Below, one piece after another: positions 47,101 to 54,972 of a stretch of 64,000 bases of DNA (its first letter is position 1; each line of letters starts with the position of its first letter). The notes under the pieces are model-generated. The model was not told where the DNA came from. It ran no database searches and saw only the letters and a program-made list of their open reading frames with translations. Source of the DNA: Propionibacteriaceae bacterium (GTDB taxonomy: Bacteria; Actinomycetota; Actinomycetes; Propionibacteriales; Propionibacteriaceae); contig JAITVK010000032.1 in NCBI GenBank assembly GCA_031285845.1, forward strand, positions 1-64,000, in the 5' to 3' direction. The position numbers were made by a program, and so were the translations under genes.

Positions 47101-47869
47101 GGCGAAAACTGCCGACGCCGAGACCGCCTCCAAGGCTCAAGATTTGGCGTCCGTGGCCGACCATCTGATCCGCCGTTCGGTGTGGATCGTCGGCGGCGAC
47201 GGTTGGGCGTACGACATCGGCTCCGGTGGTCTGGATCATGTTCTGGCCTCTGGGCGCGACGTGAACATCCTCGTGATGGACACCGAGGTCTACTCCAACA
47301 CTGGCGGGCAGGCCTCCAAAGCGACCCCGCTCGGCGCGGTCGCGAAATTCGCCACCGCCGGCAAGCGTACCAACGAGAAAGACCTCGCCTTGCAGGCCAT
47401 CTCGTACGGCAACGTCTACGTCGCACGCGTGGCGATGGGAGCCGATCCTCAACAGACGCTGACCGCGTTCCGTGAGGCTGAGGCTTATCCCGGGCCGAGC
47501 CTGATCATCGCGTACTGCCACTGCATCGCTCATGGCATCGACATGCGCCGCGGACTCAATCAGCAGTACCGCGCCGTCAACTGCGGACACTGGCCGCTGG
47601 TGCGCTACAACCCGGTGATCCGCTGGGAAGGCGGCAACCCGTTCATGCTCGACTCGCCGAAGCCGCGTCTGAAAGTCAAGGACTACATCTACAACGAATT
47701 GCGTTACAAGATGCTCGTCCAAGCCGATCCTGACGAGGCCGAACGCATGGCCGAGCTCTATCAGATGACAGTGGACCAGCGCTGGGAGCAGTACGAACAA
47801 ATGGCTCACCAGACCGCGTCCAACTTCGCCGCCGACGCCCAAGGAGACTCCCTCTGGGCGAAAGCGTAG
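44162..47869 (+). CDS. nifJ: Pyruvate:ferredoxin (flavodoxin) oxidoreductase
   Basis: 1235 residues, the single-chain enzyme that oxidises pyruvate and CoA to acetyl-CoA, CO2 and reduced ferredoxin. In order: pyrimidine-binding TPP domain (CSIYPITPSSTMAELADEW), CoA-binding domain, two [4Fe-4S] clusters (CIQCGNCAFVCPHA and CTGCGLCVEACPVKPL), a further cluster Cys in CSGCGETPY, and the diphosphate-binding TPP domain (GDGWAYDIGSGGLDH, MDTEVYSNTGGQASKAT). The ATG at 44162 has GGAG upstream; a GTG at 44219 with AAAGGA is an alternative that removes 19 non-conserved residues. Oxygen-sensitive in most hosts, which fits an anaerobic life. Confidence 0.97.
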   Translation: MTDDAHTTTKHSDTKGRQPVTSTPTISAGTRGIIDGNEAAASVAYRCNELCSIYPITPSSTMAELADEWSAHKKMNIFGTVPTVIEMQSEGGAAGAMHGALQGGALSTTFTASQGLLLMIPNMYKIAGELTSTVFHVAARSLAAQGLSIFGDHPDVMAVRQTGFALLSSASVQEAHDFALISQVATMESRVPFLHFFDGFRTSHEINTLSMLSDDDLRTMVPVELVRAHRDRALSPEHPYIRGTAQNPDTYFQGRETVNTYYDAVPGIVTDVMERFAKLTGRKYGLVEYHGAPDAQSVIVIMGSGSEVVRQTVDHLNAKGAKLGVVTVRLFRPWPAAELVAALPDTVRTIAVLDRTKEPGSNGEPLFLDVLSSLGEAFTRGTLATMPKVIGGRYGLSSKEFTPGMVQGIFAEMAKSDPKPRFTVGINDDVTNLSLDYDKDLDIEDPATTRAVFYGLGSDGTVGANKNSIKILGSTTPEGRDQPFYAQGYFVYDSKKSGSRTVSHLRFGPDPIQAPYLISKADFIGCHQWSVLERVDVLAYARKGTVLLVNSPHPADQVFDAMPEPMQRKIIDLGIQVYAIDANEVARAAGLGGRTNTVLQTCFFAISGVLPRDAAITAIKNSITKTYGKKSQEIVDKNHTAVDHALTKLHQVEVPAAPVATHGFIPPVPADAPQFVQSVTAKMIIDEGDLLPVSALPVDGSYPPGTTRYEKRNISDIVAQWDPTECIQCGNCAFVCPHAVIRAKYYPNSALDGAPEGFQHARLNAAGVPEGSFTLQVFAEDCTGCGLCVEACPVKPLRQPNRKAINLQPMPDKTDARANVDFFQSLPYNDRSRLDFGTVRGAQYLEPLFEFSGACSGCGETPYLKLLSQLFGDRATVANATGCSSIYGGNLPTTPWARNSQGRGPAWSNSLFEDNAEFGLGLRLAADLQADLARQRLEGLRDEVGSSIVDEILNGGQQYESDLRRQFARIESLKATLDNLAKTADAETASKAQDLASVADHLIRRSVWIVGGDGWAYDIGSGGLDHVLASGRDVNILVMDTEVYSNTGGQASKATPLGAVAKFATAGKRTNEKDLALQAISYGNVYVARVAMGADPQQTLTAFREAEAYPGPSLIIAYCHCIAHGIDMRRGLNQQYRAVNCGHWPLVRYNPVIRWEGGNPFMLDSPKPRLKVKDYIYNELRYKMLVQADPDEAERMAELYQMTVDQRWEQYEQMAHQTASNFAADAQGDSLWAKA

Positions 47870-47893
47870 ACGTATTCTCCTTCCTTCCCAGGG

Positions 47894-47933
47894 CGTGGCC
47901 CGGACACCTACTCCCGTCGGTGTCCGGGCCACG
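47894..47933 (+). terminator. Strong hairpin after nifJ
   Basis: A perfect 15-bp stem (47894-47908 with 47919-47933) around a 10-nt loop, beginning 25 nt after the nifJ stop. The architecture matches the hairpin at 63462-63499. Confidence 0.8.
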
Positions 47934-47976
47934 TTCCGCGTTCGCCCGAACCGGAAGCGTCGTACGCCCAAAAAGG

Positions 47977-48026
47977 CCGACGCTTCCGGCCGCAAGAGTG
48001 GGGGATACGTTGGCCGGAAGCGTCGG
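47977..48026. terminator. Second 15-bp hairpin between nifJ and the APC permease
   Basis: CCGACGCTTCCGGCC (47977-47991) pairs perfectly with 48012-48026 around 20 nt, followed on the plus strand by AGTTTTC. Another copy of CCGGAAGCGTCG stands at 47951-47962. It can terminate nifJ read-through, and from the other side the permease operon, which ends at 48059. Confidence 0.7.
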
Positions 48027-48058
48027 AGTTTTCACGCTGCTTAGAGTGAAGTGAAACC

Positions 48059-49456
48059 TTACTGTGTCAGGGTCACGGGATTCTGTTTGAAGCCCTTCGT
48101 CTGCACAGCCAAGAGGATCACCCCGAGGACGGTCCAGGTGCAGCCGATGATCATGGCCATCTTATCCAGACTCAACCACAGTGCGGCTGAGATGACCGCT
48201 CCTAGAGCAGGTAGCACCAAGTAGGCGATCGTCTCTTTGGGGGAGCGTCGATGCTGACGGACCCAGAAGTGCGCGATGACACTCAGATTGACGAAGAAGA
48301 ACGCGATGATGGCGCCGAAGTTGATGATCGACGACACCGACATCAGATCGATGAACAGCGAGATGATGCCGACGGCGGCGATGAACAGAATGGCGACGAT
48401 CGGAGTCTTGAACTTGTCGTGGACCCGTCCGAGGAACGACGGCAGCACTCCGTCGCGACCCATAGCGTACAAAATGCGTGCCCCGGACGCCATGCCCGAA
48501 GAACCCGACCCGATGCAACCGGCGATGAAGATGACTGTGAACAGGAAGGTCATCACCGGTCCAGCGGCCCGGGTGATCAGTTCAGTCGCGGCTGTGTCGG
48601 GGTTGATGATCTGCGACCATGCGTCAGGCCAAGCCAACTGCGCCAAGTAGCCGCCGCCGATGAACACTGCGCCCGCGATGACACAGGTCAGAATGATGGC
48701 CCGTGGCATGTCGCGCGCCGGGTTGACGGACTCTTCGGAGAAGGTGGTAATGCCGTCGAAGCCGAGGAACATCAGGCAGAGCACAGCGGCCGCGCCCAAC
48801 ACCGAGGCGATGCCGGTCTGGCTGCTCGTCAATTCGGTGACCGTGGCGAAACCGCTGAGCGAGAACAACGTTCCCGCGCCTTCGCCGCCGATCAGGTATT
48901 TGATCAGGAAGACCACGAACGCGGCGATGAAGCCCATGCCCAAGACGGTTGTGATCATGCTCGTGGCAGCTGATTCGGTCACGCCGCGGATCGTCAAGAA
49001 CGTGATCACCACGAGCGCGACCAGGGACCAGGCCCAGATCGGAACGCCAGGCACCAGCACATTGAGGTACAACCCGATCAGCAGAAAGTTCAACAGGGGC
49101 AGGATCAGGTAGTCCAACATCACCACCCAGCCGACTACGAAACCGATGTGGGCGTTGAAACTGCGCTGAGTGTAGGTGTAGACCGATCCGGAGATCGGGA
49201 ACTCGCGGGCCATCTTGCCGTAGCTCAAGGCGGTGAACACCATCGCGCCGGTCGCCACGATGAACGCCAGCGCCAGCATTCCGTGAGTCTTGACGGTGAC
49301 AAGGCCGTACAGTGTGAAAAGGCCCATGACGTTGATGTACGCCAGGCCGAAGGCGATCAGGTGGCGCATCTTCAACGAGCGCCGAAGCTCTTGGCGGTAG
49401 CCGAAGGCAGAAATGTCCGGGGCGGCGGACGCGTCAGGGGTGGAAAGGGTGGTCAT
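48059..49456 (-). CDS. APC superfamily permease
   Basis: 465 residues with about 12 TMs and the APC opening pattern (LKMRHLIAFGLAYINVMGLF, SGSVYTYTQRSFNAHIGFVVGW, FLGFDGITTFSEESVNP, ARILYAMGRDGVLP). These secondary transporters usually take up amino acids or polyamines. It is the last gene of the minus-strand DeoR-FGGY-SDR-permease set, which otherwise looks like sugar or polyol catabolism, so the substrate is an open question. ATG 49456 is chosen because GGAG lies 6 nt upstream; in-frame Mets further upstream are unlikely. The 156-nt gap to the SDR gene shows no clear promoter. Confidence 0.85.
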   Translation of the reverse strand: MTTLSTPDASAAPDISAFGYRQELRRSLKMRHLIAFGLAYINVMGLFTLYGLVTVKTHGMLALAFIVATGAMVFTALSYGKMAREFPISGSVYTYTQRSFNAHIGFVVGWVVMLDYLILPLLNFLLIGLYLNVLVPGVPIWAWSLVALVVITFLTIRGVTESAATSMITTVLGMGFIAAFVVFLIKYLIGGEGAGTLFSLSGFATVTELTSSQTGIASVLGAAAVLCLMFLGFDGITTFSEESVNPARDMPRAIILTCVIAGAVFIGGGYLAQLAWPDAWSQIINPDTAATELITRAAGPVMTFLFTVIFIAGCIGSGSSGMASGARILYAMGRDGVLPSFLGRVHDKFKTPIVAILFIAAVGIISLFIDLMSVSSIINFGAIIAFFFVNLSVIAHFWVRQHRRSPKETIAYLVLPALGAVISAALWLSLDKMAMIIGCTWTVLGVILLAVQTKGFKQNPVTLTQ

Positions 49457-49612
49457 AGCATGCTCCATTGCTTGTGTTGGGGGATGGGGGCGTACGTGAC
49501 GCGAAAGTGGGGGATGATCAGGCGTCGGCGAACCGATCCAGACCCGCTGACCCCGAGAACCATTCACTGGGTGGAACGGCCTTCAGCGGATCTGGATTCG
49601 GTCGTACGAACG

Positions 49613-50386
49613 TCAGTCCATGTAGGCGCCACCGTTGACGGCGATGGCCTCGCCGGTGATGAAATCGGCGTCGTCAGACATCAGGAAGGCGACGACCTTC
49701 GCGACGTCGTGAGCCTCTTCGATCCGGCCCAGCGGGGTGTCGTCGATCATCATCTGCTGAACCTCGGGCACGGTCTTGCCGCGCAGGTTGGCCTCCCACA
49801 CCAGCTCACGCTCCTGCATCGAGGTGCGCACGTAGCCGGGGCAGACCGAGTTGACGGTGATGCCGTACTTGCCCAGCTCGCAAGCCATCGCCTGGGTCAA
49901 CCCGACCACGCCGAACTTGCCGGCCACATAGTCGGCCAAGAAGGAGACCCGACCGGCCTTGCCCGCCATCGAAGCGGTGTTGACGATCCGGCCCGGCTTG
50001 CTCGTACGAACCATTGCCCGAGCGGCCGCCTGGCCACTGATGAAGCAGCCTTTGAGGTTGACGTCGATGCTGCGATCCATCTTCTCGATCGGCATCTTGA
50101 GGAAGTCCTCCATGAAAGAGATGCCAGCGTTGGAGACCCAGCCGTCCAAACCGAGACGGTCAGCGACATCGTCGGCCAGCGCGGCGACCTCAGCCGCGTC
50201 GGTGATGTCCATGTGGGCGGCCTCGTGGGCCTGACCAGCGGCGGTGTCCAGACCAGCCGCGGTCTTCTTGGCGGCCTCCAGATCGATGTCGGTGGCGATG
50301 ACCTGCCACCCGCGTTGGGCCAAAACCTCGGCGATCGCTTTGCCGATGCCCGAACCTGAGCCCGTGACGACAACTGTCTTGCTCAT
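49613..50386 (-). CDS. Short-chain dehydrogenase/reductase of the polyol-type catabolic operon
   Basis: 257 residues, NAD(P)-dependent. Motifs: TGSGSGIG cofactor loop, WVSNAGIS, catalytic Ser in VNTASMAGKAG and YVAGK, and the C-terminal ITGEAIAVNGG. An Asp after the second strand (VIATDID) suggests NAD rather than NADP. The ATG overlaps the stop of the FGGY kinase gene (ATGA). Together they suggest oxidation of a polyol to a ketose and phosphorylation of the ketose, or the reverse order. The exact sugar is unknown. Confidence 0.88.
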   Translation of the reverse strand: MSKTVVVTGSGSGIGKAIAEVLAQRGWQVIATDIDLEAAKKTAAGLDTAAGQAHEAAHMDITDAAEVAALADDVADRLGLDGWVSNAGISFMEDFLKMPIEKMDRSIDVNLKGCFISGQAAARAMVRTSKPGRIVNTASMAGKAGRVSFLADYVAGKFGVVGLTQAMACELGKYGITVNSVCPGYVRTSMQERELVWEANLRGKTVPEVQQMMIDDTPLGRIEEAHDVAKVVAFLMSDDADFITGEAIAVNGGAYMD

Positions 50387-51876
50387 AGCGATTGTGTCCT
50401 TTCGGATATGTTGTGTGAAATGGGTGTGGTTGTTTCCCCAAGCGCACGCCAATCGTCGTACGCCTGGGCATAGAGATCGACGTTGTCCTGACGGGGCATG
50501 ACGGGATCTCCAAGTTCAAGGAAGCGCTGGATCGAATCCCAATCGGGCAGCAGCCCGATCCCGATGGCCGCGATCTCAGCGGCGGCCAGCGAAGCGCCCG
50601 GATGGTCGATCACCGGGAACAGGGGGACGTTCAAAACATCGGCGTGGATCTGCTTCCAGAAGCGCGACCGCGAGCCGCCATTGGTGACCAGCGCGCGCGT
50701 GATCTTCATTCCCATCGAGTCGAAGACTTCGACATGATGTTTGAAGCCGAAGGCGATGCCTTCCAACACCGCGCGGTAGAGGTCGGCGCCAGTCACACCC
50801 AGATGCAATCCAGCGAAGACGCCGCGCAGTTGCGGGTCGTGCAGCGGGGATTTCTCACCCAAGAAGTACGGCAGGCAGAGCACTTGCGCCGGATCGCGTT
50901 GATCGGCCTGATCATCCAATTCGGGCAGGGCGATCCCGCCCAGCAACCCTTGGATCCAGCGGATCAAACTGCCGGAGGTGGCCATGCAGCCGTTAGGCAG
51001 CCACAGACCAGGAACAGGATGGGCGTCCAAATAGACACGAGCGTCGACCACTGGCGCGGCCGAGGCGGCCAAAATGTCGCCAGCGCCACCGAGTTTCACC
51101 AGGCAGTCCCCCGGGTTTTGGACGCCGGCCGCGAAAGCGGACAGCACATGATCGGCGCCACCGACCACCAGCGGAGTTCCTGGCCGCAACCCGGTCTCCT
51201 CAGCCGCCTCGCGGCTCAAACCACCAACCACGGTTCCAGGCCGAACGACCTCGGGGACGATCCGATGATCGATTCCGGCGACCTCGAAGGACTGCTCGAA
51301 ACGATCGCCTGTCAGCGTGAACAGCCCGGATTCGATCGCCCAGTTGTCTTCGACGTGGGGACGAGCTCCCAAGCTCATCAGCGCGTAATCGTACGATCCG
51401 ACGATGTGACGGGTCCGCGCCCAGACCTCTGGCTCGTTGCGCGCCAACCACAACGCGGTCGGACCGACCGACTGCTGGGTGACGGCCGAACCTGTGATGT
51501 TCAGCGGGTCATAGCTGGCGAGCGCGTCGCGCACCTCGTCGATCTCGCTGATCGCCCGAGCGTCGTTTTGGAGAATCGCGGCCCGAAGCGGACGACCCCC
51601 GTCATCGAGCAGCAGGACAGCGGGAACCATGCCCGTGGCGGCGATGCCCGCCACCTCAGTCGAGGCCAGTCCGGTTTGAGTGATGAGCTGGCGCAGACCG
51701 GACATGATGTTGTCCGACCAGACCATCGGATCCGCCTCGGCGTACCCTGGCTGCAGCGAGATCAGGTCGCTGGCCATGGTGACTTGACCGATCAGTCCCT
51801 GCTCGACATCGAGTGCGACCAGTTTCGTCCCGGTGGTTCCGACGTCGATGCCGATCGTCACTTGGCGTTGGGTCAT
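50383..51876 (-). CDS. FGGY-family carbohydrate kinase (xylulokinase-like)
   Basis: 497 residues. The ATPase fold has phosphate-1 motif IGIDVGTTGTKLVALD, an adenosine motif (LVTNGGSRSRFWKQIHADV) and PYFLGEKSPLHDPQLRGVFAGL, which resembles xylulokinases. It phosphorylates a sugar or polyol in the cytoplasm. ATG 51876 is preferred to the ATG three nt earlier because GGAAGG is 6 nt upstream; the start overlaps the DeoR stop. FGGY members range over xylulose, ribulose, erythritol and others, so the substrate is not assigned. Confidence 0.9.
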   Translation of the reverse strand: MTQRQVTIGIDVGTTGTKLVALDVEQGLIGQVTMASDLISLQPGYAEADPMVWSDNIMSGLRQLITQTGLASTEVAGIAATGMVPAVLLLDDGGRPLRAAILQNDARAISEIDEVRDALASYDPLNITGSAVTQQSVGPTALWLARNEPEVWARTRHIVGSYDYALMSLGARPHVEDNWAIESGLFTLTGDRFEQSFEVAGIDHRIVPEVVRPGTVVGGLSREAAEETGLRPGTPLVVGGADHVLSAFAAGVQNPGDCLVKLGGAGDILAASAAPVVDARVYLDAHPVPGLWLPNGCMATSGSLIRWIQGLLGGIALPELDDQADQRDPAQVLCLPYFLGEKSPLHDPQLRGVFAGLHLGVTGADLYRAVLEGIAFGFKHHVEVFDSMGMKITRALVTNGGSRSRFWKQIHADVLNVPLFPVIDHPGASLAAAEIAAIGIGLLPDWDSIQRFLELGDPVMPRQDNVDLYAQAYDDWRALGETTTPISHNISERTQSL

Positions 51877-52679
51877 CATTTTCCTTCCATTGGGGGATTG
51901 GGGGCGACGTCCGACCCGACGGTGACGACCTGGACGCCTTGAGCCTGAGCGGCTTGGACGGTCGGGTCGTCGACCGGGGAGTCGGTCACGATGATGGAGA
52001 TGTCTTTCAGCGCGGTGACCGTGACGAGACGGACTTTGCCCATCTTCTCGGAGTCGGCCACGCAGATCACCCGCTCGGAACATTCGATGGCGGCCTTCTT
52101 GACCGACCCTTCGAGCAGGTGATAATCGGTCGCGCCACGGTCGGCGTCCAGACCGGCCACGCCCATGACATAGGTGTCACAGTTGTATTGGCTGAAGACG
52201 GCCTCCGGTTGGCCGCCGATCAGCGACAGTTCACCAGGGCGTACGACACCACCGGTGACGATGACGGTCGTGTCGGGCTCGTCGACCAGTTCGAGGGCGA
52301 CCAACAGGCTCGGGGTGAGCACGGTCAGTTTGAGATCTTTGCCGCGAATCTGGCGCGCGACGGCCAGGGCTGTGCTGCCCGAATCGATCAGGACAGTCTC
52401 ACGGGCTTCCAGCAGCTCGACGGTCGCCTGGGCGATGAGCTCTTTGCTGCGCGAATGGTCGGCCGAACGGGTGGCGAACGATGGTTCGACCGAGGTGCCT
52501 TTGATCGCGATCGCGCCACCGAGGACTTTGCGCATCACGCCTTTGCGTTCGAGATATTCGACATCGCGGCGCACGGTCATCAAGGAGACGCCAAACTCAG
52601 CGGCCAAGTCGTCGAAGCTCACTTCGCCCTCGTTGGTCGCGATCTCATGGATTCGCTCTCGGCGGGATTGTACGGTCAT
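51876..52679 (-). CDS. DeoR-family transcriptional regulator
   Basis: 267 residues. The N-terminal helix-turn-helix (VSFDDLAAEFGVSLMTVRRD, VMRKVLGGAI) is the DeoR type; the C-terminal sugar-phosphate-sensing domain has VLIDSGSTALAVAR and VMGVAGLDADRG. Most family members are repressors released by a phosphorylated intermediate, here perhaps the product of the FGGY kinase. ATG 52679 is chosen because the ATG 13 codons upstream overlaps the -10 box. Two copies of one palindrome flank the divergent promoters, very likely its operators. Confidence 0.9.
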   Translation of the reverse strand: MTVQSRRERIHEIATNEGEVSFDDLAAEFGVSLMTVRRDVEYLERKGVMRKVLGGAIAIKGTSVEPSFATRSADHSRSKELIAQATVELLEARETVLIDSGSTALAVARQIRGKDLKLTVLTPSLLVALELVDEPDTTVIVTGGVVRPGELSLIGGQPEAVFSQYNCDTYVMGVAGLDADRGATDYHLLEGSVKKAAIECSERVICVADSEKMGKVRLVTVTALKDISIIVTDSPVDDPTVQAAQAQGVQVVTVGSDVAPNPPMEGK

Positions 52680-52709
52680 TGGACTGCCTAACGCTGTTGT
52701 TATTGAAGA

Positions 52710-52739
52710 ACGGTACATGAGCTAAGAACCCACTGTCAA
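52710..52739 (-). promoter_or_regulatory. Promoter of the DeoR-FGGY-SDR-permease operon
   Basis: On the minus strand TTGACA (52739-52734), an 18-nt spacer and TACCGT (52715-52710). The start of transcription would be about 25 nt before ATG 52679. Confidence 0.6.
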
Positions 52740-52748
52740 GACCATTCA

Positions 52749-52763
52749 TGTGAAATTCTCACA
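52749..52763. promoter_or_regulatory. Operator copy 1, TGTGA-AATTC-TCACA
   Basis: A perfect 5-bp inverted repeat with a 5-nt centre, 9 bp upstream of the -35 box of the DeoR operon. It has the same arms and spacing as the site at 52985. Confidence 0.65.
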
Positions 52764-52976
52764 GGCTCGGATTTGGAGCGAGTTTTCATGTTTTCGCGGC
52801 TGAATCGCGGCGGTATCTCGTGGAGTAGATATATTGTCGTGGCTTGTCGTGCGTGGGTCCAACGCCTCAGCTCGGGCGGGATTTCGGCGGCGATGTCGTC
52901 GGGGGCGACGTCAGGTCGACGCGGCGGAGTCCGTACTATGTCCGGCGCAATAGTGATCAAAAACCTCGCGATCGTG

Positions 52977-53005
52977 TTGACAATTGTGACAAAGTCACAT
53001 ACTGT
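52977..53005 (+). promoter_or_regulatory. Promoter of the BtpA-family gene
   Basis: TTGACA (52977-52982), a 17-nt spacer and TACTGT (53000-53005), about 55 nt before ATG 53061. The spacer contains operator copy 2. Confidence 0.65.
52985..52999. promoter_or_regulatory. Operator copy 2, TGTGA-CAAAG-TCACA
   Basis: It fills the spacer between the -35 and -10 boxes, so a bound protein would block RNA polymerase. The palindrome extends by one base pair (TGTGAC, AAA, GTCACA). Confidence 0.7.
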
Positions 53006-53060
53006 TACGACCGTATTCACAACGCGAGTGCTTCACTTCACGACCCCCGGGAGGTACCTA

Positions 53061-53867
53061 ATGAACGACTGGATCCAACCCCTATTCGGCACGACCAAGC
53101 CTGTGGTCGCCATGCTCCACCTGATGCCGCTGCCCGGCGACCCCCACTATGACGAAACCGCCGGAATGGCTGCCGTCATCGACCGGGCCGCCCGCGAGCT
53201 GGACGGATTGCAGGCCGGCGGAGTCGACGCGATCATGTTCTCCAACGAGTTCAGTCTGCCGTACCTGACGAAGACCGAGCCCCTGACCGCCATCGCCATG
53301 GCCCGCATCATCGGTCAGCTCAAATCCGCCATCGAGGTTCCCTTTGGCGTCAACGTCCTGTGGGACGGTCGGGCGTCGATCGACCTGGCCAAGGCCACCG
53401 ACGCCAGCTTCGTCCGCGAGATCTTCACCGGGGTTTACTCCTCCGACTTCGGGCTGTGGAACACGAATATCGGCGAAGTCGCCCGCCACCGTCACCGCAT
53501 CGGCGCCGACCACGTCAAGCTGCTGTTCAACATCGTGCCCGAGTCCGCTCAGTACCTGTCGAGCCGCAGCCTGGCCTCCATCACTCGTACGACAGTGTTC
53601 GCCACGGGGCCCGACGGCCTCTGTGTCTCCGGGTTGACTGCCGGCGCGCCGACCGACCTGGAGATGCTCACCATCGCCAAAGCCAACGCCGGCGACACCC
53701 CTGTGTTCGTCAACACCGGCGTGAAAGCGTCCAACGCGGCTGAACAGTTGGCCGTCGCCGACGGAGCGGTCGTCGGATCGTACTTCAAAGTCGACGGCGT
53801 GTTCGAGAACGAGGTCGACACCGCCCGCGTTCGCGAGTTGATGGCGGCCGTGAAGGCCGCCCGCTGA
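53061..53867 (+). CDS. BtpA/SgcQ family protein
   Basis: 268 residues, a TIM-barrel family that includes BtpA (needed for photosystem I in cyanobacteria) and SgcQ of a putative enterobacterial sugar operon; the biochemical role is not established. Family features: KPVVAMLHLMPLPGDPHYD, GVDAIMFSNEFSLPY, VPFGVNVLWD, FVREIFTGVYSSDFG and VFVNTGVKASNA. GGGAGG lies 6 nt before ATG 53061. Its promoter carries the same palindrome as the divergent DeoR operon, so it belongs to that catabolic regulon. Confidence 0.9.
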   Translation: MNDWIQPLFGTTKPVVAMLHLMPLPGDPHYDETAGMAAVIDRAARELDGLQAGGVDAIMFSNEFSLPYLTKTEPLTAIAMARIIGQLKSAIEVPFGVNVLWDGRASIDLAKATDASFVREIFTGVYSSDFGLWNTNIGEVARHRHRIGADHVKLLFNIVPESAQYLSSRSLASITRTTVFATGPDGLCVSGLTAGAPTDLEMLTIAKANAGDTPVFVNTGVKASNAAEQLAVADGAVVGSYFKVDGVFENEVDTARVRELMAAVKAAR

Positions 53868-54032
53868 GCGAGGCACGGCCCGGTCGGGGCGACCGATCGG
53901 CCGCCCCGTTCGAGGTCAACCCCTTCGGAACGCCGCCCGGTTCGGGGGTGACCCGATGGGGGCGGCAACCGGGCACGGGGCGGTCCAGCGGTTGGGGGCG
54001 ACGACCGTCACGACCATTTGAGGTGAGGAAAC

Positions 54033-54788
54033 ATGATGTCGATCTATGACAACGAACTGGTGTACGTCGCACGGCGGGCGGCCCACGCGGCCGCGAGCGT
54101 CCATCGGGCCCATCACGAGGCCGGGCTTCGTGTGAGCACCAAATCGGAGCATGGCGACATCGTGACTCAGGTCGACCGCCAATCCGAGGCGGCCGCGCTC
54201 GAGGTCGTCGCGGCGGCCCGGCCCAACGATTCCGCCCGCGGTGAGGAAGGGATCGCGGTCACCACCGGGAGCACCGCCATCCGTTGGATCATTGATCCGC
54301 TGGACGGGACCACCAACTACGCCTTGGGCATGCCGTACTATTGCGCCTCCGTGGCCGCCTTCGACATCGAGCGCGACCAGGTGGTGGCGGCGGCCATCGA
54401 AGCCGAGGCGCTCGGAGTGTCGTACTGGGCTGGGCGATCGCTCGGCGCGTTCCGGCAGTTGTACGGACAAATGGAGCATCGCTTGGATCGTCCCGCTCGC
54501 CGAGACCTGCCGACCATCCTGCTCACCGGACTGTCGTACGACCCGCAGATCCGGGCCGGGCAACTCGGCGACCTGCCGCAACTGTCCCGACCGTTCGACG
54601 ACATCCGCGCGCTCGGATCGGCCGCGCTCGAGCTGTGTCTGGTGGCCGATCGGACCGCTGAGATGTACGTCGAGACGGACCTTTACGAATACGACTGGGC
54701 GGCTGGCGCGCTCATCGCCCAAGAAGCCGGCGCGACTGTGCGCACTGTGGCCGAGCAGCGCGGGCCCGTGTCAGCCTGGTGGGACTGA
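54033..54788 (+). CDS. Inositol monophosphatase family protein
   Basis: 251 residues, a metal-dependent phosphomonoesterase fold. Metal-binding motifs are present: GEEG, IDPLDGTTNYALGMPYY and, near the end, YDWAAGALIAQEAGA. The family acts on inositol phosphate, bisphosphorylated nucleotides or sugar phosphates. It follows the BtpA gene by 165 bp of GC-rich sequence without a clear promoter, so it may be part of that transcript and act on the phosphorylated product of the pathway. GAGGTGAGG precedes the ATG. Confidence 0.85.
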   Translation: MMSIYDNELVYVARRAAHAAASVHRAHHEAGLRVSTKSEHGDIVTQVDRQSEAAALEVVAAARPNDSARGEEGIAVTTGSTAIRWIIDPLDGTTNYALGMPYYCASVAAFDIERDQVVAAAIEAEALGVSYWAGRSLGAFRQLYGQMEHRLDRPARRDLPTILLTGLSYDPQIRAGQLGDLPQLSRPFDDIRALGSAALELCLVADRTAEMYVETDLYEYDWAAGALIAQEAGATVRTVAEQRGPVSAWWD

Positions 54789-54791
54789 GCG

Positions 54792-54923
54792 GGTCACCGG
54801 TCTGGGCGGTGGGCGCGGTCACCGGTGGGCGCGGTCACCGGTGACCGCGGTCACCGGTCTGAGTGGTCGCCGCGACGGGTTCGGCGTGGTCGGCGCAAGC
54901 CTTCGTCGCCGCGACGGGTTCGG
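54792..54923 (+). repeat. GGTCACCGG repeats and a 19-bp direct repeat
   Basis: GGTCACCGG occurs at 54792, 54817, 54833 and 54849; the last two are part of a perfect 22-bp palindrome (54837-54858) that could terminate the preceding gene. GTCGCCGCGACGGGTTCGG follows twice, at 54866-54884 and 54905-54923. Confidence 0.7.
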
Positions 54924-54960
54924 TCAGACCCGGTCGGGGCGTGGCGACGAAGGCACGGGC

Positions 54961-54966
54961 TACACT
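54961..54966 (+). promoter_or_regulatory. -10 box TACACT, leaderless ABC operon
   Basis: TACACT ends 6 nt before ATG 54973; no ribosome site is present. Confidence 0.55.
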
Positions 54967-54972
54967 ATCGTC

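Noticed and set aside
52749..52999. CRP/GlxR sites
   Set aside because: The arms TGTGA/TCACA fit but the centre is 5 nt, not 6, in both copies, and a DeoR gene is adjacent.
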